Of a stretch of DNA of 64,000 bases, positions 42,936 to 51,574 are shown in pieces. Where the stretch lies: the NCBI RefSeq assembly GCF_900116425.1, contig NZ_FPAS01000001.1, positions 1,250,085-1,314,084 of the forward strand, read 5' to 3'. This DNA is from Lishizhenia tianjinensis. GTDB lineage: Bacteria > Bacteroidota > Bacteroidia > Flavobacteriales_D > Crocinitomicaceae. Position numbers and translations under genes: made by a program. The notes below the pieces were generated by a model. It made no database searches. It was not told the origin of the DNA and saw only the letters and a list, made by a program, of their open reading frames with translations. Each line of letters starts with the position of its first letter. The first letter of the stretch is position 1.

Positions 42936-45374
42936 TTATGATCTTAATTCTGCTTTCAAGTCTTTTTCGAGTAATCCTCTGATTTTCTCCATGACCGTAT
43001 CCACTTGATTATCTTTCAAAGTTTTCTCGGCATCTTGGAAGGTAAAGCTTACCGCATAAGACTTCTTACCTTCTTCTAGTTTATCACCTTCATACACATC
43101 AAACAAATTGATGTCTTTCAAGATCTTTTTATCTGCCTTGCGTGCTAAATTAACGATCTCTGCAAATGTCACTTCCTTGTTCAATAACAAAGAGAAGTCA
43201 CGTCGCACAGCAAACGTTTTAGGCAATTCTGTAAATTTAACCTTGTTCATTTTAAAGGCATCAACAATAGCATCCCAGTCTAAATCTGCGATGAATACAT
43301 CTTGCTTAATACCAAAGTGTTTTTTCATTTTTGGTGAAATCCATCCGATCTCTCCTACTTTGAATTTCAACACATTCAATTGCACTCCATCTACCAAAAT
43401 AGATTTCTTCAATTCTTTTTGCTGCAACATTCCTGTTAAACCTAAACGTGTAAAGATGGCCTCTACATGCGCTTTCAAGGTATAGAAATCAACTTTAGCT
43501 TTACCTGCGTTCCATTGTTCCTTTTCCTTCAATCCAGTTAATGCAAATACCAAACGCGTATTCTCGTTGTACTCTGCATCAAACTTTCTGTATACTTTAC
43601 CAAATTCATATAATTTCAAATCTGGATTTTGTCTGTTTTGATTGTGCGCTACACTTTCTAAAGCTCCAAAAATCAATGATTGACGCATTACATCCAAATC
43701 TTGACTCAAAGGATTTAACATAGCTACATTGCGCTCTGGAGTCAATACTTCACCACCCAATTTTTCAACGTAAGTACTTTGCGTTAAGGAGTTGTTCATC
43801 ATTTCTGAGGCTCCTAAAGAAGTTAATAACTCAGCAACTGTATGTTGTAATTTTTCTCTATCTACTTTTGGTCGTGCAGACAAAGAAGTGTTCAATTTTG
43901 TTGGTAAAGGAATGTTATTGAATCCGAAAATTCTTAAAACCTCTTCAATTACATCCGCTTCTCTGGTAACATCAACACGGTAAGCTGGAATTTCTAATTG
44001 AGCAATTCCATTATTCTTACTCAATACTTTAATGTCTAAGTTTTCTAATATTGCGTCCACTTTATTTTCGGCAATTTCAGTTCCGATTAAGCGGTTACAT
44101 CTATCGTAAGAAAACTCAACAATTGCATTTTCTATTGGGTTTGGGTAAAGATCTGTCACTTCAGAGCTAATCACTCCACCCGCTACTTCTTTAATCAACA
44201 AGGCAGCTCTTTTCAAAGCATAGCCTGTCATGTTAGGATCAACACCTCTTTCAAAACGGAAAGACGAATCTGTATTTAAACCATGTGCCTTAGCTGTAGT
44301 TCTCACAGAAACGGGGTTGAAGTAAGCAGATTCCAAGAAAATAGCTGTCGTATCCTCTTTCACTCCTGATTCCAATCCTCCAAAAACACCTGCAATACAC
44401 ATGTTTTCGTTACCGTTGGTAATCATTAATTGATCCGCGGCTAAAGTTCTTTCCTCCTCATCTAAAGTTGTAAACTTAGCTCCTTCTGTGGCTGTTTTCA
44501 CAACCACATTTCCGTTCACCGTTCTCAAGTCGAACGCATGTAAAGGAGAACCTAATTCATGCATCACATAGTTTGTAACATCAACAATATTGTTAATCGG
44601 AGATAAACCGATTACGCGTAAAGCATTTTGTAACCACTCTGGAGACGGAGCAACTTTTACATTACTTATTGTAACTCCAGCATATCGCGGACAAAGCTCT
44701 TCGTTTTCAACACTTACACTAACATTTTGAGAAGTTTCATCTACCTTAAAAGATGCTACTGAAGGCATATCTATAGTTAAGTTAGCTCCTTCATGAACGT
44801 TCAGGTAAGCAACCAAATCTCTGGCTACACCTACGTGCCCCATAGCGTCAGAACGGTTAGGTGTTAAACCTATTTCCATTAAATAATCATCTTCTAAATT
44901 GAAGTAAGCCGCAGCGGGCATTCCCACCTCTGTATCTTCTGGCAATACCAGAATACCTGCATGAGATTGACCCAAGCCTAATTCATCTTCGGCACATAAC
45001 ATACCTACAGACTCCACACCTCTGATCTTAGATTTCTTGATCTTAAATGGCTCTTCTGGAGTTGGGTAAAGGGTACAACCAACAGTTGCTACAACTACTT
45101 TTTGTCCGGCAGCAACATTGGGGGCTCCACAAACAATTTGAAGATCTTCACCGTTGTTGACGCTAACAGTAGTCACCTTTAACTTATCTGCGTTTTCGTG
45201 TGGAACACAAGTTAAAACTTCACCAATTACAACACCTTTTAATCCACCTTTTACACTTTCAACTTTTTCAAGACCTTCAACTTCTAGTCCTGTATCGGTT
45301 AAAGTTTTAGAAATTTCTTCTGGTGTTTTATCTGTATTAACGTAGCGTTTTAGCCACTTGTATGATATTTTCAT
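42936..45374 (-). CDS. pheT: Phenylalanine--tRNA ligase beta subunit
   Basis: 812 residues from the ATG at 45374, which is preceded by a GGAG ribosome-binding site 5 bases upstream. An in-frame upstream start at 45419 is less likely. Domain order is that of the bacterial beta chain: N-terminal MKISYKWLKRYVNTDKTPEE, the tRNA-binding EMAP domain (GVVIGEVLTCVPHENADKLK), B3/4 editing domain (RYAGVTISNVKVAPSPEWLQ), B5 domain (FSYDRCNRLIGTEIAENKVD), the catalytic-core-like domain (MNNSLTQSTYVEKLG, LKLYEFGKVYRKF) and the C-terminal FDX-ACB anticodon-binding domain (FAVRRDFSLLLNKEVTFAEI). The alpha-subunit gene is not here. It is the second gene after the kinase-like gene on this strand. Confidence 0.96.
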   Translation of the reverse strand: MKISYKWLKRYVNTDKTPEEISKTLTDTGLEVEGLEKVESVKGGLKGVVIGEVLTCVPHENADKLKVTTVSVNNGEDLQIVCGAPNVAAGQKVVVATVGCTLYPTPEEPFKIKKSKIRGVESVGMLCAEDELGLGQSHAGILVLPEDTEVGMPAAAYFNLEDDYLMEIGLTPNRSDAMGHVGVARDLVAYLNVHEGANLTIDMPSVASFKVDETSQNVSVSVENEELCPRYAGVTISNVKVAPSPEWLQNALRVIGLSPINNIVDVTNYVMHELGSPLHAFDLRTVNGNVVVKTATEGAKFTTLDEEERTLAADQLMITNGNENMCIAGVFGGLESGVKEDTTAIFLESAYFNPVSVRTTAKAHGLNTDSSFRFERGVDPNMTGYALKRAALLIKEVAGGVISSEVTDLYPNPIENAIVEFSYDRCNRLIGTEIAENKVDAILENLDIKVLSKNNGIAQLEIPAYRVDVTREADVIEEVLRIFGFNNIPLPTKLNTSLSARPKVDREKLQHTVAELLTSLGASEMMNNSLTQSTYVEKLGGEVLTPERNVAMLNPLSQDLDVMRQSLIFGALESVAHNQNRQNPDLKLYEFGKVYRKFDAEYNENTRLVFALTGLKEKEQWNAGKAKVDFYTLKAHVEAIFTRLGLTGMLQQKELKKSILVDGVQLNVLKFKVGEIGWISPKMKKHFGIKQDVFIADLDWDAIVDAFKMNKVKFTELPKTFAVRRDFSLLLNKEVTFAEIVNLARKADKKILKDINLFDVYEGDKLEEGKKSYAVSFTFQDAEKTLKDNQVDTVMEKIRGLLEKDLKAELRS

Positions 45375-45505
45375 TTCTCCTTTTTTGAGCTTAATCGCAA
45401 AGAAATATTTCGAAAACAAATTTCAAAGTTCCTTGCTTTTTCAATCGCCCCCAAAAGTAAAAAAATTGTTCTGATTTTAAAGGAGAACCTACCGCTAAAA
45501 AGCCC

Positions 45506-46573
45506 TTAAACTTTATAGGTTGCTAACACATCTGGCTTTTTGGGTTTGGGTTTTCCAAGCATTAAATCAAGGTGAAGGCGCAAGACCTGTCCCATGGTTT
45601 CACAATTGCTAAATTTATCGGTAAGGTGATACTCATTCAATTCTTTCTTCAGACTGTCTCTTTTCGCATCGGTAGAGAGGACATCATCGTGCATGGAATT
45701 CAACAAGTTCGTTAAACGCGTACGTGCCACATGGTACCTTTTTTTCATCAACGTTCTCTCCTCATGTTGGTATTGAAAAACAGTTTCTGGCGTAAGGGTT
45801 TCCATGCAGAATTGCACAATTTTCATATTCTCCTTGTAGAACTGAGGCTTGTAGAAATTCTTTCTTCCCTCATAACAAAGTTGATCGAAGTCTATGGTTC
45901 TTGCTCTGTATTGCTCTTTGTCGAAATCGGGCGTTACATCCACCACATAGTTGTAAGAACGCATATCTCCGAGCAGCATGATAAAGCAACGTTCATTGAA
46001 TTTTACAAATTCCTTGGCCATACCAACTGGGTAGAAATTTGAGTTCTCCATATAGCTTTCCATAAAAACATCTCCAGGTATCCCTGCAATATGGTCTTCT
46101 ACCAAAGTATTTCCATCTACGATATAAGACATTCTATTTGGACTTAAAATATGCTCAAGTTCTAGTCCGTATACCCTACTCGCATCTGCTTTTTTGATAT
46201 AGAAATAATCATGATTATCATTAATCATATTCACGATTTTAATACGGAAAGGGTTAGAATTTCCAAACAAACAATATTCAATTCTAGAAATCTTTAAGTG
46301 ATTGATAATGCTAGTATCACCATCGGTTTTAAGGAGGGCATAGATTTCTCTTAGTCCGTTAAAAATTTCCTCTTGATCCATTTGAGGATACATTACAGAG
46401 CGCCAAAGTGTATCATTTCCATTGGCATCAATTACGGGCAAACTATCCGACCAACGCTTCATGTCTTCATAGGAAAGCGGTATAGACTCCTCTCTATCGT
46501 ATTCAATTAAATAAGCTCTTAAGGTATCACTAATCTTGAAGGCGGGCTTCTTTTTTGACATTTCCATATCCAT
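45506..46573 (-). CDS. Conserved-looking protein with kinase/APH-like motifs, function unknown
   Basis: 355 residues from the ATG at 46573. ATGs at 46663, 46567 and 46561 are also possible, and the longest form adds 30 basic residues with no domain character. No signal peptide. Motifs resemble the protein-kinase/aminoglycoside-phosphotransferase fold: YFYIKKADASRVYGLELEHI (K127/K128 as the beta-3 lysine, E138/E140 as the helix-C glutamate), a hinge EDHIAGIPGD, the catalytic-loop-like LLGDMRSYNYVVD (D203-x4-N208) and a DFG-like RTIDFDQ (D228). A helical C-terminal lobe follows. Enzymatic activity is inferred only. It lies 131 bases before pheT and is divergent from dinB. Confidence 0.6.
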   Translation of the reverse strand: MDMEMSKKKPAFKISDTLRAYLIEYDREESIPLSYEDMKRWSDSLPVIDANGNDTLWRSVMYPQMDQEEIFNGLREIYALLKTDGDTSIINHLKISRIEYCLFGNSNPFRIKIVNMINDNHDYFYIKKADASRVYGLELEHILSPNRMSYIVDGNTLVEDHIAGIPGDVFMESYMENSNFYPVGMAKEFVKFNERCFIMLLGDMRSYNYVVDVTPDFDKEQYRARTIDFDQLCYEGRKNFYKPQFYKENMKIVQFCMETLTPETVFQYQHEERTLMKKRYHVARTRLTNLLNSMHDDVLSTDAKRDSLKKELNEYHLTDKFSNCETMGQVLRLHLDLMLGKPKPKKPDVLATYKV

Positions 46574-46672
46574 GCTTCTAAGATAGAAAAATATAGGCTT
46601 TAAAGGTCGTAATTTTTCAATTCTCACCCGCTTAACTCCTATCAACTTCAAAAGAATTCGCATCTTTAAAGC

Positions 46673-47137
46673 ATGAATTCAACGATAATTCTTCAACACT
46701 TAAATGAGACGCGAAGAAGGAGTATTCTTCTTTGGAAGAGCGTCCCCGAAGAACATTTACTTTGGCGACCCGATACTGAGGCTATGAATTTCTTAGAAAT
46801 CGTAAGGCATGTTGTGGGAGCCGATCATGGGTGGTTAAAAATTTTACAAGGAGAGAATATGCGTAATTATTCATCTCCCTTTACAAATAGAGCCTTTAGC
46901 ACTGTTGAGGACGAGCTAAAATTCGCTGCTCCTTTCAGAGCCGAGTTTTTAGACTATATCCAAAACCTTCAAGGTCAAGAACTACTAAAAAAAGACCTAG
47001 CACATCCGGGTGTTGCTGAACTTAAAATAAGAGGAGAATACATTTTACGAACAGCCTACCATGAAGCCGTACATGCGGGACAGTTTTTAAATTACATGCG
47101 ACAATTAAATATAGATCGTCCAAATATTTGGGATTAA
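46673..47137 (+). CDS. DinB/YfiT-family protein
   Basis: A 154-residue four-helix-bundle protein of the DinB superfamily. The three metal-binding histidines are likely in VRHVVGADHGWLKIL (H near 50) and in YHEAVHAGQFLNYMRQLN, where HEAVHAGQ is the usual second site. Members act as metal-dependent thiol transferases or have unknown enzymatic roles. The stop is directly followed by the ATG of the Crp/Fnr gene with no gap, so the two are co-expressed. Confidence 0.85.
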   Translation: MNSTIILQHLNETRRRSILLWKSVPEEHLLWRPDTEAMNFLEIVRHVVGADHGWLKILQGENMRNYSSPFTNRAFSTVEDELKFAAPFRAEFLDYIQNLQGQELLKKDLAHPGVAELKIRGEYILRTAYHEAVHAGQFLNYMRQLNIDRPNIWD

Positions 47138-47713
47138 ATGGAAGAACAATTATTTCAAGTCTTTAATGCGTTTTCTATTCTCAGTGAAGAAGAAATTTCT
47201 AAAGTAATCGCGGATGGAAAAATTAAAAAGCTTCAAAAGGGTGAATTTTTCGCCAAAGAAGGAGAAGTTTGCAATCAGGTAGCTGTAGTTGTTGAAGGAA
47301 TGTTTCGATCCTTCTATTACAACTCAAATTCAGAAGAGATTACCTACTGTTTTAGAAGTGAAAATGATTTTCTTTCGGCCTATTCTTCCTTTCTAACTGG
47401 AGCACCAAGCACAGAAAGTTTTCAGGCCCTTACAGCTGCAACTTACCTTTGTTGGGACAAATCTTACATACAAGAATTGGAAAAAGCCAGCATCAATTGG
47501 GTACGCTTTTTTAAACGACTCACCGAGCTTGAATACATAGAAATGGAACAACGTATTTTTCTACTTCAGAAGGAAAATGCCGAGCAACGTTATTTGAAAT
47601 TAAGAGAACAAAACCCTCATTATTTACAACGTATACCCTTGAATTACCTGTCCTCATATCTAGGCATTACGCAACGTCATCTCAGTAGAATTCGGAAGGA
47701 AGTTTTGATTTAG
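47138..47713 (+). CDS. Crp/Fnr family transcriptional regulator
   Basis: A 191-residue regulator. Residues about 25-115 form a cyclic-nucleotide-like sensor barrel (LQKGEFFAKEGEVCNQVAVV, EGMFRSFYYNSNSEEITYCF, SFLTGAPSTESFQALTAATY), then a long dimer helix and a short C-terminal HTH (IPLNYLSSYLGITQRHLSRI). The HTH has the usual crp position, but residues specific for cAMP are not evident, so the effector is unknown. This short form is common in Bacteroidota. It starts 1 base after the dinB stop and probably regulates the next oxidoreductase gene or the whole cluster. Confidence 0.9.
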   Translation: MEEQLFQVFNAFSILSEEEISKVIADGKIKKLQKGEFFAKEGEVCNQVAVVVEGMFRSFYYNSNSEEITYCFRSENDFLSAYSSFLTGAPSTESFQALTAATYLCWDKSYIQELEKASINWVRFFKRLTELEYIEMEQRIFLLQKENAEQRYLKLREQNPHYLQRIPLNYLSSYLGITQRHLSRIRKEVLI

Positions 47714-47767
47714 ACATTTGTCCTATGCTCCCCCTAGTCAAGTACCTTTCTTTGCACAAAAAAAGAA

Positions 47768-48337
47768 ATGAAAATACTTGTTATCAATGGTCACCCCGAC
47801 CCAGAAAGCTATAACTATGCTTTGAGTGAAGCTTATTATAAAGGAGCCCAAGAAGAAGGCTTAGAAATTCAAATTCTACATTTAAAAGATTTGGAATTTA
47901 ACCCTAATTTAAAATTTGGCTACAGAAAAAGAAGCACACTAGAACCCGACCTAGAAAAAGCCATAAATCTTATGAATGAGGCCGATCATCTCGTATGGAT
48001 TTTCCCTGTTTGGTGGGCCAGTTTACCGGCATTACTGAAAGGTTTTATAGATAGAAGTTTTTTACCTGGAATAACTTATGCACCTCAAAAAGGGCTTCCG
48101 AAAAAACTTTGGAAAGGAAAAACTGCGCGACTCATTTTTACATCAGATTCTCCCAAATGGTATTTCAGACTCTACTTACATCGCCCCGTTCTACAACAAA
48201 TGAAAAAGGGAGTATTACAGTTTTGCGGTGTAGGAAAAGTGAAGTACACACATATTTCCATTGTGAAAAATTCCACTGATACTTTTAGAAATAAGTATCT
48301 AGAAAAAGTACTTTTACTCGGTAAAGGAGGTAAATGA
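47768..48337 (+). CDS. Flavodoxin-fold NAD(P)H oxidoreductase (quinone reductase type)
   Basis: A 189-residue member of the flavodoxin_2/MdaB-KefF family. The FMN-binding start MKILVINGHPDPESYNYALS, the loop VWIFPVWWASLPALLKGFID and RSFLPGITYAPQKGLPKKL are typical. It should reduce quinones or other electrophiles by two electrons using NAD(P)H in the cytoplasm. It starts 54 bases after the Crp/Fnr gene, and the upstream TTTCTTTG resembles but does not match the -7 consensus. The last 4 bases overlap the start of the MepB-family gene. Confidence 0.88.
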   Translation: MKILVINGHPDPESYNYALSEAYYKGAQEEGLEIQILHLKDLEFNPNLKFGYRKRSTLEPDLEKAINLMNEADHLVWIFPVWWASLPALLKGFIDRSFLPGITYAPQKGLPKKLWKGKTARLIFTSDSPKWYFRLYLHRPVLQQMKKGVLQFCGVGKVKYTHISIVKNSTDTFRNKYLEKVLLLGKGGK

Positions 48338-48750
48338 TTTCTTCATTCAAATTAATATTTAACAACCTTAACAACTATGTTGAGGAGACAGAAAGCAAGG
48401 AATATTGGAGTTCTAGGTTTGAGGTGAATCAGACCCATTTTTTAGGACGTAAATCAAAAAAGACTCCAACAAAAAAGGGTGAGTTTGTAACACTTTGGAA
48501 AAGAGTTCAGGGAAAAACTCATCCTTTTGAGCAAAAGGATAAGCTCGATTTCGTGGTAATACTCAACCAAGAAGAAAGTGGGTACTTCCTTTTCTCCAAA
48601 AGTGTTTTAACTGAAAAAGGAATTATTCAAAGTTCTGGTACCAAGGGAAAGTGTGGTTTTAGACTTTACTTCCCCCATGAAAAAGAACTCAACAAACAAG
48701 CATCTAAAACCCAACTCTGGCAAAAAGACTATTATCATTCCTTGCCTTAA
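48334..48750 (+). CDS. MepB-family protein
   Basis: A 138-residue protein fitting the MepB family (the third gene of the S. aureus mepRAB operon, function unknown). Family-like segments are KKGEFVTLWKRVQGKTHPFE, KLDFVVILNQEESGYFLFSK, the SGTKGKCGFRLYFPHE strand and the terminal ASKTQLWQKDYYHSL. It is translationally coupled to the quinone reductase gene (ATGA overlap 48334-48337), so a linked role in detoxification is plausible. No signal peptide. Confidence 0.8.
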   Translation: MISSFKLIFNNLNNYVEETESKEYWSSRFEVNQTHFLGRKSKKTPTKKGEFVTLWKRVQGKTHPFEQKDKLDFVVILNQEESGYFLFSKSVLTEKGIIQSSGTKGKCGFRLYFPHEKELNKQASKTQLWQKDYYHSLP

Positions 48751-48776
48751 TTGATGGCTAAAACAAGCGACTTTTC

Positions 48777-48784
48777 TATTTTTG
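48777..48784 (+). promoter_or_regulatory. -7 promoter motif TATTTTTG for the redoxin gene
   Basis: Exact TAnnTTTG match, 10 bases before the redoxin ATG at 48795. The resulting leader is only a few bases long. Confidence 0.65.
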
Positions 48785-48794
48785 AAAGAAAAAA

Positions 48795-49349
48795 ATGGCA
48801 CTGACAGCTTCTAACGATATGGCCAAAGGTACTTTGGCTCCTGATTTTCATCATATCGATACTATTTCTGAAGAAATGTTTTCTTTTTCGGATGTAAAAG
48901 GTGAAAAAGGTACGGTGGTTATGTTCATTTGTAATCATTGTCCGTATGTAATTCTCATCAATGATAAATTGGTTGAAATTGCTAACCATTATCAAAAACA
49001 AGGAATAGGCTTTGTTGCCATTTCTAGTAATGATGTGGAACGCTATCCTCAGGATTCTCCGGGCATGATGAAAATACATGCGGAGGAATTAGAATATTCT
49101 TTCCCTTATTTGTACGATGACACCCAAGCGACGGCCAAGGCCTATGATGCCGCTTGTACGCCTGATATTTTTGTTTTCGATAAGGAAGACAAACTTTATT
49201 TCCATGGGCAAATAGACGACGCACGACCGGGGAACGGAATTGAAGTTACAGGCGGAGACCTCACCCATGCTTTGGATTTACTAGTTAAGAATGAAAAATT
49301 TAGCGGTAAAGAAATGCCTTGCATGGGGTGCGGAATAAAATGGAAGTAA
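48795..49349 (+). CDS. Thioredoxin-fold redoxin (AhpC/TSA-like)
   Basis: A 184-residue redoxin. Residues 44-51 FICNHCPY hold the active CxxC pair (C46, C49), in the position of thioredoxin-like peroxiredoxins of the TlpA/AhpC-TSA group, and GFVAISSNDVERYPQDSPGM plus YLYDDTQATAKAYDAACTPD fit the fold. An unusual second CxxC lies at the very C-terminus (C176-MG-C179 in KEMPCMGCGIKWK), which could form a disulfide relay or bind metal. There is no signal peptide, so it should act in the cytoplasm. It has its own near-leaderless promoter. Confidence 0.85.
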   Translation: MALTASNDMAKGTLAPDFHHIDTISEEMFSFSDVKGEKGTVVMFICNHCPYVILINDKLVEIANHYQKQGIGFVAISSNDVERYPQDSPGMMKIHAEELEYSFPYLYDDTQATAKAYDAACTPDIFVFDKEDKLYFHGQIDDARPGNGIEVTGGDLTHALDLLVKNEKFSGKEMPCMGCGIKWK

Positions 49350-49383
49350 ATCATTACTTTTATCCAACACATAAAAACGCGCT

Positions 49384-50880
49384 ATGAAAATTTACAGTTT
49401 AGTCATCCTTCTTTTTACAACAACCCTTGTCTTTGGACAAACACAGAACGGAGCCTATACTGCAATTGGAAAAGGAGTTGCCACAACTTTTCTAAACGAT
49501 TATCAATCCTTGGGAGTCAATACTTCCATGCTGGGAACAGGCACGGGATACGAGGACAAAAAAATGACCTTTGGAACCTCGGAAATGGCTTTTAGCATTT
49601 ACAGTCCTGCTCTAACCAAGCAAAATTTCATTAACCTAAGAACTGCCATTAGTAATGAAATTACCGGAAATTCTGAAGAAGGATTTAACCTTACTGAACA
49701 AAAGGAAGCTGTTGCTAATTTTGCAGAAAAAGGGATAGCAATGAATGCCAATTTAAACTGGTTCGGATTTGCTTACCAAGGTGAAAAGTTTGGTGGAATA
49801 GCTGTTCAAGTACGAGAAAAATTCAACTGGTACTCACAATTGAATGAACAGACAACGGACATCATTTTCAGGGGGCAATTTGCTTCGATTTTCGATTCTT
49901 TAACTGTTGCATTTAACGGTGACACCACAAAAATTGCCAATCGTCCGGGAATATCTCAGGACACTTTGGCTGCAGCCATTTCTGGTCAAATTAGCTCCCC
50001 AATACTCATTAGTGAGCTAACCAATGGAACGAAGATTAAACAACGTTGGGACAGAGAGTGGAATATAGGATATGGTAGAAAAATATTCGGAAAACCAGAA
50101 ACATTTGCTTTGTACGGTGGAATTAGTGGTAGATACATACAATCAGTTGCTCATTTTGATTTCGAATCAAACGATGACGGGGTTAGTTTGTACTCTGCAT
50201 TGAGTCCGACCTTTGACATAGACTACGGTGCTATTGCCAACTCCAACCCCTCTGCAGTAATTGGAGATGCTTCACGAAAAATTCCTGAGATTGTGGGTAA
50301 CGGATATGGATTTGACCTTTCTGCCACAGTAAAAATGGCCAAAATTTTCACCTTTGGATTGGCCATTAACAACCTAGGAAGTGTTACCTACAATAAGAAT
50401 ATATACAAAGTTAGGGATACCTTAATAGGAAGTGTAAGCTTAAATGGTTTAAGCGATCCTAACGTTTTACAATCTGTGAACCGCTTCTTAGACAAGGATG
50501 GAATTCTTGAAATTGAAGGGCAAGAAAAATTAGTAGTTGCCAATTCGGCTACCATACGTTTGGGGGGTAGTATGGAGCTTTTTAAACGCATTAATTTTGG
50601 TGTAGACATTGTTGCTCCTTTCAACAAAGACAACCCAGGAAGTTTGGCCAACCCTATAATTTCTGCAGGAGGAGATTTCAAACTATTTAAATGGTTAACG
50701 CTATCAGCAGGATATTACGGCGGAGGTGTGTACAAATCGAACGTACCTTTAGGTGTGAACTTTATATTGCGTGGAGGTGCTTATGAATTTGGTATTTCTT
50801 CTACAGACATCTTGCGTTTTGTAAGTGAAAACACCAACAGTGTATCTACTGCCTTTGGATTTGCAAGAATTAGGTTCTAA
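49384..50880 (+). CDS. Outer-membrane beta-barrel protein (DUF5723-like)
   Basis: A 498-residue protein with a signal peptide (MKIYSLVILLFTTTLVFGQ) and many alternating hydrophobic strands with aromatic girdle residues, ending in the outer-membrane type FGFARIRF (terminal aromatic F). Segments such as LNWFGFAYQGEKFGGIAVQV, REWNIGYGRKIFGKPETFAL and FTFGLAINNLGSVTYNKNIY are strands of the DUF5723 type found in Bacteroidota. Role unknown, perhaps transport or porin-like. It starts 34 bases after the redoxin gene and is followed by a terminator. Confidence 0.78.
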   Translation: MKIYSLVILLFTTTLVFGQTQNGAYTAIGKGVATTFLNDYQSLGVNTSMLGTGTGYEDKKMTFGTSEMAFSIYSPALTKQNFINLRTAISNEITGNSEEGFNLTEQKEAVANFAEKGIAMNANLNWFGFAYQGEKFGGIAVQVREKFNWYSQLNEQTTDIIFRGQFASIFDSLTVAFNGDTTKIANRPGISQDTLAAAISGQISSPILISELTNGTKIKQRWDREWNIGYGRKIFGKPETFALYGGISGRYIQSVAHFDFESNDDGVSLYSALSPTFDIDYGAIANSNPSAVIGDASRKIPEIVGNGYGFDLSATVKMAKIFTFGLAINNLGSVTYNKNIYKVRDTLIGSVSLNGLSDPNVLQSVNRFLDKDGILEIEGQEKLVVANSATIRLGGSMELFKRINFGVDIVAPFNKDNPGSLANPIISAGGDFKLFKWLTLSAGYYGGGVYKSNVPLGVNFILRGGAYEFGISSTDILRFVSENTNSVSTAFGFARIRF

Positions 50881-50902
50881 GATGTACCAGAAATAATTTT
50901 TT

Positions 50903-50933
50903 AAAAGGCTCGGGTGATACTCGGGCCTTTTCC
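50903..50933 (+). terminator. Terminator of the barrel gene
   Basis: AAAAGGCTCGGG (50903-50914) pairs with CTCGGGCCTTTT (50920-50931, with two G-T pairs) around a 5-base loop, followed by T-rich sequence. Confidence 0.85.
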
Positions 50934-50934
50934 A

Positions 50935-51096
50935 TTAGGGGTAGTAGTGGTATAGCTGGCCAGCCAAAGCTATTTTGAACTTAGGCCTGGCTTAGCGACC
51001 ACAGGAAGCTAAATAGGCATTAGAGCAAAAAGATTTGGAAGGTGAGCTATAGGAACGGATGACCCGACCTACCCAAGTGGCTTGGGGAGGAATGGC
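50935..51096. other. GC-rich structured intergenic element
   Basis: About 160 bases richer in G and C than the surroundings, with several possible helices: GCTGGCCAGC palindrome (50954-50963), and CCTACCCAAG-TGG-CTTGGGGAGG (51068-51090), a hairpin with a 9-10 bp stem and one mismatch. Other blocks are AGGAACGGATGACCCGACCT (51051-51070) and AGCGACC near 50994. It codes no protein. It could be a structured RNA or an interspersed repeat element, and I do not recognise a named family. Confidence 0.5.
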
Positions 51097-51558
51097 CTAA
51101 TCCACTTTATTCAATCTTAATTTTCTTTTGTCTCCCTCAGAGGTGTAAATGATTAAGACCATTTTATTGGCATTAAAACAACGTACTCTGTATTTGAGGG
51201 CTTGCACAAACTCGTCTTCTGTGTTGTAGAACTTGAGTCGTTTACCCTTAGCCACAAACAAATGTTCTTGGGTTGAACCTAAGCTATCCGATGCTATTTT
51301 TTGGGCGGTATAAATAAAATGACCGTTCACATTTTTGATTTGCATGCGTTCAACGGGAAGCTCATGACCATATTTGTCGATCAAAGCCGCCACACCTTTT
51401 AAGGTATCGCCATGGAGGGTAAAAGTTTCTGAACCACTCCCCTTTTTGTACTCCCATTTGCCTACTAACTTTTCTGCTTTAGCGGGTAACTGGGCTTGGG
51501 TATGAAAAACGCTCATGACCAAAAGGATGAGCGTTAAATATTTTTGTATGCTATTCAT
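51097..51558 (-). CDS. Exported lipocalin-like protein, function unknown
   Basis: 153 residues from the ATG at 51558 (in-frame 51573 is upstream but weaker). A signal peptide is present (MNSIQKYLTLILLVMSVFHT then QAQ). The mature part has GKWEYKKGSGSETFTLHGDT and strands such as HLFVAKGKRLKFYNTEDEF and NKMVLIIYTSEGDKRKLRL, resembling lipocalin-like or DUF2147-type beta folds. No catalytic motif is visible. It starts 16 bases downstream of rlmB on the same strand, so it is probably co-transcribed. Confidence 0.65.
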   Translation of the reverse strand: MNSIQKYLTLILLVMSVFHTQAQLPAKAEKLVGKWEYKKGSGSETFTLHGDTLKGVAALIDKYGHELPVERMQIKNVNGHFIYTAQKIASDSLGSTQEHLFVAKGKRLKFYNTEDEFVQALKYRVRCFNANKMVLIIYTSEGDKRKLRLNKVD

Positions 51559-51574
51559 GGAATGAAGGTACAAA

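Noticed and set aside
46574-46663. A 30-residue N-terminal extension of the kinase-like protein
   Set aside because: The residues are basic and hydrophobic with no domain resemblance, and would leave only 9 bases for the divergent dinB promoter. An internal ATG is more likely, although this is not certain.
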